Below are positions 57,560-64,000 of a stretch of DNA of 64,000 bases, one piece after another (position 1 is the first letter of the stretch; each line of letters opens with the position of its first letter). Under the pieces are notes generated by a model, which saw only the letters and a list, made by a program, of their open reading frames with translations, ran no database searches and was not told where the DNA came from. A program made the translations under genes and the position numbers. The stretch is from Procambarus clarkii. Taxonomy: Eukaryota; Arthropoda; Malacostraca; Decapoda; Cambaridae. The DNA lies in assembly GCF_040958095.1 (NCBI RefSeq), contig NC_091175.1, positions 21,025,503 through 21,089,502 of the forward strand. The letters are read 5' to 3'.

Positions 57560-59440
57560 GAAAAGAGGATGATAAACCGTGGGACGAGAGACCCCTACAA
57601 AAGTGGGGTCAAATGGGGTCCAAGTCCCCAAATCGACTCCTCCCCAGCCCCGGGGTCCTCCACATCAGGACCCGGACCAGAGCAGTCCTCCACACCCTCT
57701 GCCCCTAAAGAAAAGGCAGTCCTGGGAAAATGCTGAGAAGAGGGACTGCTGGTAAGACCTGGAAGCCTCCTTGAGGAACAGGCTCGAATGCCTCCATTGC
57801 ACAACCCAGATGGGGCAGTCCCTGAAGCCACCTGGGTCTCATCTTCATCTAAACCCTGCCCCGACTTTGAAACCCTCAGACGTTTAGGAACTGGAAGCGA
57901 AGGAAGGGATGGGGGGGAGGGGGAAGCAGGACGAACAACACCAACCAGGGAAGGTCTAGGAAGCGCGGACAAAACCAAAGTTGAAGCGACGCCCCCAAGT
58001 CCGGGTCCCTATAACCCAAATGGAGCAGCCTTGGGGCATCTGGGTGGGCAACCAATCTAGCACCCTGCAGCAACCTATACCTAGCATGCAGCGCCAAAGC
58101 CGCCTGTACCCCAAACATCAGAATCAGGAGAGTGGGTGAACTGTAGTACGAGCAAGGAACAGGACTCGAAAGACTCCAGGTCAAAGGTGTCATTGACCCA
58201 GCAGGCAGCATGGTGGAGGCAAACCTGTTGAGTGTCACCCTGAGACAAGGGGGGGACAGAGCAACCATCAAACTAGCACTCGGCAAACTCGAACCCAGAG
58301 GATGCAGCCATAGGTCAAAGAGCCCCAATGGACTTTTTCAGGGCCCTTATGCTGATTGCTAAGGGAAACCCAGGCAAGCTATTGCTAACCGGTTGGACCC
58401 AAACTACCAAGAGACCTGCTAAAAATCTGAACCCCTGCGATGTGTACAAGCACAGGGGCCTAGCGGAGGACCACCAATACAACAATAGGTAGACACAACC
58501 AAAGGGAAAGACCCTCACCAGGCAAAGCAAACAAAAAGAAAAAGAAAATCCTATGAAAGCACGTCTCCAGGAAGAACAGAACCCGCCACTGTGTAATGGG
58601 AGACAAGCTGCACAATACCTTGCCAGCAACCAGCAATGACACCACTCCCTACCCAATGTCAAACAGGAACCACAACAACCCCAGCTGACCCAAAGGGTGG
58701 GCAATTGCCGGGCAGCAAAAGACCCCTATGGGAGCGGTTCCCGAATGCCCTGTGGAAGATAACCCCAAGACGCAAGGGCAGTACTTAGGAACTGAATGCT
58801 GTAGTGGCCAGCACGGTGTAGTGATGGTGGCGGTGGGGGTTACTGCATCACTAATGTAGTTAGTGACATTTGCTTGTTTGCTTGTATTAGTTTGGAAGTT
58901 CTGCCTCCCTGTTCAGTATTTAGGTAGCAATTTTTACCATATGAGGTTATGAGGTTGTTTTGTTACGCCTACCTTTCTGGGTGCTAAACCCCAGTCGATG
59001 GCAGACATGGAATACTTCCAAACACATGGGGGTTTCCATAGGCCATTGCTCCTCGTGGCAAGGGGCAAGGTTCTGGTTCATGGTCCCCAGAATGCAAGAA
59101 CTCCCATTAGGGAGCCGGTCGGCTGAGGGAACAGCACGCTGGACTTGTGATCCTGTGGTCCCGGGTTCGATCCCAGGCGCCGGCGAGAAACAATGGGCAG
59201 AGTTTCTTTCACCCTATGCCTCTGTTACCTAGCAGTAAAATAGGTACCTGGGTGTTAGTCAGCTGTCACGGGCTGCTTCCTGGGGGTGGAGGCCTGGTCG
59301 AGGACCAGGCCGCGGGGACACTAAAAAGCCCCGAAATCATCTCAAGATAACCTCAAGACTGATGCAATGGTCTAACACACACACACACATCAGCCCGGTA
59401 AACTCCGGGGAGCCGACGGGGCTCCCGACAGAAATAGATG
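57560..59440. repeat. Unclassified repeat G, copy 2, with a SINE inside
   Basis: Matches copy 1 (47620-49042) in order from CAAGTCCGGGTCCCTATAAC to GCCGACGGGGCTCCC, with moderate divergence. An additional upstream part (57560-57940, CCTCCCCAGCCCCGGGGTCC and beyond) has no counterpart in copy 1. The SINE at 59112-59361 sits where copy 1 is uninterrupted. No gene is visible; the frames found here are short and unlike each other between copies. Confidence 0.7.
59112..59361 (+). repeat. tRNA-derived SINE
   Basis: Head GAGCCGGTCGGCTGAGGG with A-box-like sequence, B box GGGTTCGATCCCAG (59161-59174), body TTTCTTTCACCCTATGCC and GTGTTAGTCAGCTGTCACG, 3' module AGGCCTGGTCGAGGACCAGG and ATCTCAAGATAACC. 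Very close to the SINE at 49400. A CA run follows about 25 bp after its end. Confidence 0.88.
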
Positions 59441-59654
59441 AAGTTGCAAGGAATAACCACAGTGGTTAAAACTAGGAAATACCATCACAAATCCGATGTG
59501 AGCATCATATAAAGAGTTGTGAGTACAGTATAAGTAGGATCAGAGCCCTCATAGATGGAGGATAGCTCTTGTAAATAACAAAGGTAAAACTTCATTGGTA
59601 ATGTTGAATTTTGTTCTAGCAAAATACATGCAGTATGCTACAATAAACAATAAT
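59362..59654. other. Tail of repeat G and noncoding spacer
   Basis: The end of repeat G (to about 59440), then AT-rich sequence with no gene or repeat recognised. Confidence 0.5.
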
Positions 59655-62600
59655 GTCACTTGCCTTTGGCCACATTAATGCTACCTGTGGCCACACCCAC
59701 ACTAGTGTCTCCTACCTGTGGCCACACCCAGATTACCTGTGGCCACACCCAGATTACCTGTGGCCACACCCACACTAGAGTCACCTACCTGTGGCCACAC
59801 CCACACTAGTGTCACCTACCTGTGGCCACACCCACACTAGTGTCACCTACCTGTGGCCACACCCACACTAGTGTCGCCTACCTGTGGCCACACCCACACT
59901 AGTCACCTACCTGTGGTCACACCCACACTAGTGTCACCTACCTGTGGCCACACCCACACTAGTGTCACCTACCTGTGGCCACACCCACACTAGTGTCACC
60001 TACCTGTGGCCACACCCACACTAGTGTCACCTACCTGTGGCCACACCCACACTAGTGTCACCTACCTGTGGCCACACCCACACTAGTGTCACCTACCTGT
60101 GGCCACACCCACACTAGTCACCTACCTGTGGCCACACCCACACTAGTCACCTGTGGCCACACCCACACTAGTCACCTACCTGTGGCCACACCCACACTAG
60201 TCACCTACCTGTGGCCACACCCACACTAGTGTCACCTACCTGTGGCCACACCCACACTAGAGTCACCTACCTGTGGCCACACCCACACTAGAGTCACCTA
60301 CCTGTGGCCACACCCACACTAGTGTCACCTACCTGTGGCCACACCCACACTAGTGTCACCTACCTGTGGCCACACCCACACTAGTCACCTACCTGTGGCC
60401 ACACCCACACTAGTGTCACCTACCTGTGGCCACACCCACACTAGAGTCACCTACCTGTGGCCACACCCACACTAGTGTCACCTACCTGTGGCCACACCCA
60501 CACTAGTCACCTGTGGCCACACCCACACTAGTCACCTACCTGTGGCCACACCCACACTAGAGTCACCTACCTGTGGCCACACCCACACTAGTGTCACCTA
60601 CCTGTGGCCACACCCACACTAGAGTCACCTACCTGTGGCCACACCCACACTAGTGTCACCTACCTGTGGCCACACCCACACTAGAGTCACCTACCTGTGG
60701 CCACACCCACACTAGTGTCACCTACCTGTGGCCACACCCACACTAGTCACCTGTGGCCACACCCACACTAGTCACCTACCTGTGGCCACACCCACACTAG
60801 TCACCTACCTGTGGCCACACCCACACTAGTATCACCTACCTGTGGCCACACCCACACTAGTCACCTACCTGTGGCCACACCCACACTAGAGTCACCTACC
60901 TGTGGCCACACCCACACTAGTGTCACCTACCTGTGGCCACACCCACACTAGTGTCACCTACCTGTGGCCACACCCACACTAGTGTCACCTACCTGTGGCC
61001 ACACCCACACTAGTGTCACCTACCTGTGGCCACACCCACACTAGTATCACCTACCTGTGGCCACACCCACACTAGTCACCTACCTGTGGCCACACCCACA
61101 CTAGAGTCACCTACCTGTGGCCACACCCACACTAGTGTCACCTACCTGTGGCCACACCCACACTAGTGTCACCTACCTGTGGCCACACCCACACTAGTGT
61201 CACCTACCTGTGGCCACACCCACACTAGTGTCACCTACCTGTGGCCACACCCACACTAGAGTCACCTACCTGTGGCCACACCCACACTAGTGTCACCTAC
61301 CTGTGGCCACACCCACACTAGTGTCACCTACCTGTGGCCACACCCACACTAGTGTCACCTACCTGTGGCCACACCCACACTAGTGTCACCTACCTATGGC
61401 CACACCCACACTAGTGTCACCTACCTGTGGCCACACCCACAGTAGTGTCACCTACCTGTGGCCACACCCACACTAGTGTCACCTACCTGTGGCCACACCC
61501 ACACTAGTGTCACCTACCTGTGGCCACACCCACACTAGTGTCACCTACCTGTGGCCACACCCACACTAGTGTCACCTACCTGTGGCCACACCCACACTAG
61601 TGTCACCTACCTGTGGCCACACCCACACTAGTATCACCTACCTGTGGCCACACCCACACTAGTCACCTACCTGTGGCCACACCCACACTAGAGTCACCTA
61701 CCTGTGGCCACACCCACACTAGTGTCACCTACCTGTGGCCACACCCACACTAGTGTCACCTACCTGTGGCCACACCCACACTAGTGTCACCTACCTGTGG
61801 CCACACCCACACTAGTGTCACCTACCTGTGGCCACACCCACACTAGAGTCACCTACCTGTGGCCACACCCACACTAGTGTCACCTACCTGTGGCCACACC
61901 CACACTAGTGTCACCTACCTGTGGCCACACCCACACTAGTGTCACCTACCTGTGGCCACACCCACACTAGTGTCACCTACCTATGGCCACACCCACACTA
62001 GTGTCACCTACCTGTGGCCACACCCACAGTAGTGTCACCTACCTGTGGCCACACCCACACTAGTGTCACCTACCTGTGGCCACACCCACACTAGTGTCAC
62101 CTACCTGTGGCCACACCCACACTAGTGTCACCTACCTGTGGCCACACCCACACTAGTGTCACCTACCTGTGGCCACACCCACACTAGTGTCACCTACCTG
62201 TGGCCACACCCACAGTAGTGTCACCTAACTGTGGCCACACCCACAGTAGTGTCACCTACCTGTGGCCACACCCACACTAGTGTCACCTACCTGTGGCCAC
62301 ACCCACACTAGTGTCACCTACCTGTGGCCACACCCACACTATAAAAGGAGTTAGTAAACAGTTGATTGACAGTTGAGAGGCGGGCCGAAAGAGCAAAGCT
62401 CAACCTCCGCAAACACAAGTGGGTGAATACAACTAGGTGAATACACACACACGGGACACCACGAGCGTAGCTCTCATCCTGTAACTACACTTAGGTAATT
62501 ACAAACAAACACACACACACATTAGTAGTGTCTCCTACCTGTGGCCACACCCACAGTAGTGTCACCTACCTGTGGCCACACCCACACTAGTGTCACCTAC

Positions 62601-63510
62601 CTGTGGCCACACCCACACTAGTGTCACCTACCTGTGGCCACACCCACACTAGTGTCTCCTACCTGTGGCCACACCCACACTAGTGTCACCTACCTGTGGC
62701 CACACCCACAGTAGTGTCACCTACCTGTGGCCACACCCACACTAGTGTCACCTACCTGTGGCCACACCCACACTAGTGTCACCTACCTGTGGCCACACCC
62801 ACACTAGTGTCACCTACCTGTGGCCACACCCACACTAGTGTCACCTACCTGTGGCCACACCCACACTAGTGTCACCTACCTGTGGCCACACCCACACTAG
62901 TGTCACCTACCTGTGGCCACACCCACACTAGTGTCTCCTACCTGTGGCCACACCCACACTAGTGTCACCTACCTGTGGCCACACCCACACTAGTGTCACC
63001 TACCTGTGGCCACACCCACACTAGTGTCTCCTACCTGTGGCCACACCCACAGTAGTGTCACCTGTGGCCACACCCACACTTGTGTCACCTACCTGTGGCC
63101 ACACCCACAGTAGTGTCACCTACCTGTGGCCACACCCACAGTAGTGTCACCTACCTGTGGCCACACCCACACTAGTGTCACCTACCTGTGGCCACACCCA
63201 CACTAGTGTCACCTACCTGTGGCCACACCCACACTAGTGTCACCTACCTGTGGCCACACCCACCGTAGTGTCACCTACCTGTGGCCACACCCACACTAGT
63301 GTCACCTACCTGTGGCCACACCCACACTAGTGTCACCTACCTGTGGCCACACCCACAGTAGTGTCACCTACCTGTGGCCACACCCACACTAGTGTCTCCT
63401 ACCTGTGGCCACACCCACACTAGTGTCACCTACCTGTGGCCACACCCACACTAGTGTCACCTACCTGTGGCCACACCCACTAGTGTCACCTACCTGTGGC
63501 CACACCCACT
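59655..63510 (+). repeat. Minisatellite 2, 31-bp unit, about 117 copies
   Basis: Unit CCTACCTGTGGCCACACC followed by CACACTAGTGTCA, 31 bp, with 29-bp variants (CACTAGTCACC), 25-bp variants (CTAGTCACCTGTGG) and point variants (AGAGTCACC, CAGTAGTGTC, CTATGGCC). The array is interrupted by LINE-derived sequence at 62340-62520. A 587-bp higher-order unit is visible at 61042-61628 and 61629-62215. Units abut with no spacer. Confidence 0.97.
62340..62520 (+). mobile_element. LINE C 3' end followed by LINE A 3' end, inside the minisatellite
   Basis: TTGATTGACAGTTGAGAGGC and CTCAACCTCCGCAAACAC are the LINE C 3' UTR, with tail AACTAGGTGAATACACACAC. This CA tail is followed directly by GGGACACCACGAGCGTAGC, the last about 60 bp of LINE A, with its ACTTAGGTAATTAC tail and another CA run. 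A LINE A insertion thus begins in the CA tail of a LINE C insertion. Confidence 0.88.
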
Positions 63511-63615
63511 ACGGACCACTTAGTCTGCTATGTTTCCCACTTTCACAAAGCCGCGGTGTTTTTCACTCTCGTGGCAATTTTAGCGGTAAACAAAAAAATA
63601 CAAAAAAAGACTTAC
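63511..63615 (-). other. Intron start of the minus-strand exon, beyond the minisatellite
   Basis: Non-repetitive sequence between the array and the splice donor (GTAAGT on the minus strand, 63615-63610). If the exon at 63616-63789 is real, the minisatellite lies within its intron. Confidence 0.45.
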
Positions 63616-63789
63616 CACTCTATAAATGTATTTGGTGTCAACCCCAAACACGTCATTTCTCATTGGTGGTAAGTCAGACGGGAGGACATTTACCGTTTCC
63701 TCATCTGGTAAAGATGGAGAATCCATGGAGATTTTAAGGGCTTCTTCAAATAGATCTTCATTTACAATATCCAGATCATTTATGGTTGC
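63616..63789 (-). CDS. Internal exon of a host gene, 58 codons
   Basis: On the minus strand an acceptor (TTGTATATTACAG, ending 63790) precedes GCA ACC ATA, and a GTAAGT donor follows AGA GTG at 63616. The length is 174 nt, phase 0 at both ends, and only this frame is open. The peptide is acidic (NDLDIVNEDLFEEALKIS) and ends DVFGVDTKYIYRV. No transposon similarity and no domain I recognise. The nearest downstream minus-strand acceptor I can support is at 51471, in the same phase, so both may belong to one gene with a 12-kb intron full of repeats; that is inference. Confidence 0.6.
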
Positions 63790-64000
63790 CTGTAATATAC
63801 AATAGATATGAATAATATATATTTAGAAAATCGTATTTTCCCAATTATGACAAATAAAACAATAACCCTTTAAGTGTGATACCATTTTATTAGCCTATCC
63901 TCACCAATAGGTCAAAATGACCAAAAACAATTGTAATAAATTTACATTTGTTATAATAATTCTAATAAGAAAAGGACCTGCTCTTTATTACCCTTACTGA
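63790..64000. other. AT-rich noncoding window end
   Basis: AT-rich sequence upstream (minus sense) of the exon's acceptor. No gene is supported. Confidence 0.5.

Noticed and set aside
63405..63737. Plus-strand frame of 110 codons at the end of minisatellite 2
   Set aside because: It is half minisatellite and half antisense to an exon with proper splice sites on the minus strand.

Overview
The window looks like gene-poor intergenic and intronic DNA from a large, repeat-rich arthropod genome, most likely a decapod crustacean; a crayfish is plausible but this is inference. The grounds are several LINE families with animal-type APE endonuclease and reverse transcriptase, tRNA-derived SINEs with Pol III A and B boxes, a Penelope-like GIY-YIG fragment, foldback MITEs (one with TTAGG-type tracts), long TA/CA/CT microsatellites and kilobase minisatellites. 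Nothing bacterial, no rRNA and no CRISPR array is visible.

Layout. 1-6.8 kb: AT-rich noncoding DNA with a TA-flanked TIR element and a 2.1 kb minisatellite of 31-bp units. 6.8-10.3 kb: relics of two LINE families, here called A (CR1-like, no RNase H) and B (I-superfamily-like, with RNase H and a zinc-knuckle ORF1). 10.3-12.9 kb: noncoding DNA and one old SINE. 12.9-14.4 kb: a TA/CA microsatellite tract holding a Penelope-like fragment with 92-bp inverted arms and a foldback MITE. 14.4-25.5 kb: head-to-tail LINE A copies, including a 4.26-kb unit present twice in tandem. 25.5-30.5 kb: a CT-rich tract and LINE C with open ORF1 and ORF2. 30.8-38.3 kb: a SINE and a nested stack (LINE B interrupted by LINE A interrupted by LINE D). 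38.6-44.9 kb: a full-length LINE B with a perfect 14-bp target-site duplication inside an older LINE C. 45-50.8 kb: fragments of D and B, a MITE with a 7-bp duplication, and the first copy of an unclassified repeat G. 51.1-52.6 kb: a likely two-exon host gene on the minus strand. 52.9-55.5 kb: LINE A with an open RT. 55.5-59.4 kb: degenerate tandem repeats, repeat G copy 2 and a SINE. 59.65-63.5 kb: a second 31-bp-unit minisatellite with higher-order structure. 63.6-63.8 kb: another minus-strand exon with clean splice sites.

How the parts interact. The retroelements supply the machinery. LINE A and LINE C end in CA-rich or TTAGGTAA-like tails, and later 5'-truncated insertions begin directly in those CA tails, which builds head-to-tail chains. 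A SINE appears to share a 3' module with LINE D, suggesting it is mobilised by that LINE. Host coding sequence amounts to three short exons, all minus strand and all splice-phase compatible. LINE family names and clade assignments are mine, based on domain content; no database search was possible.
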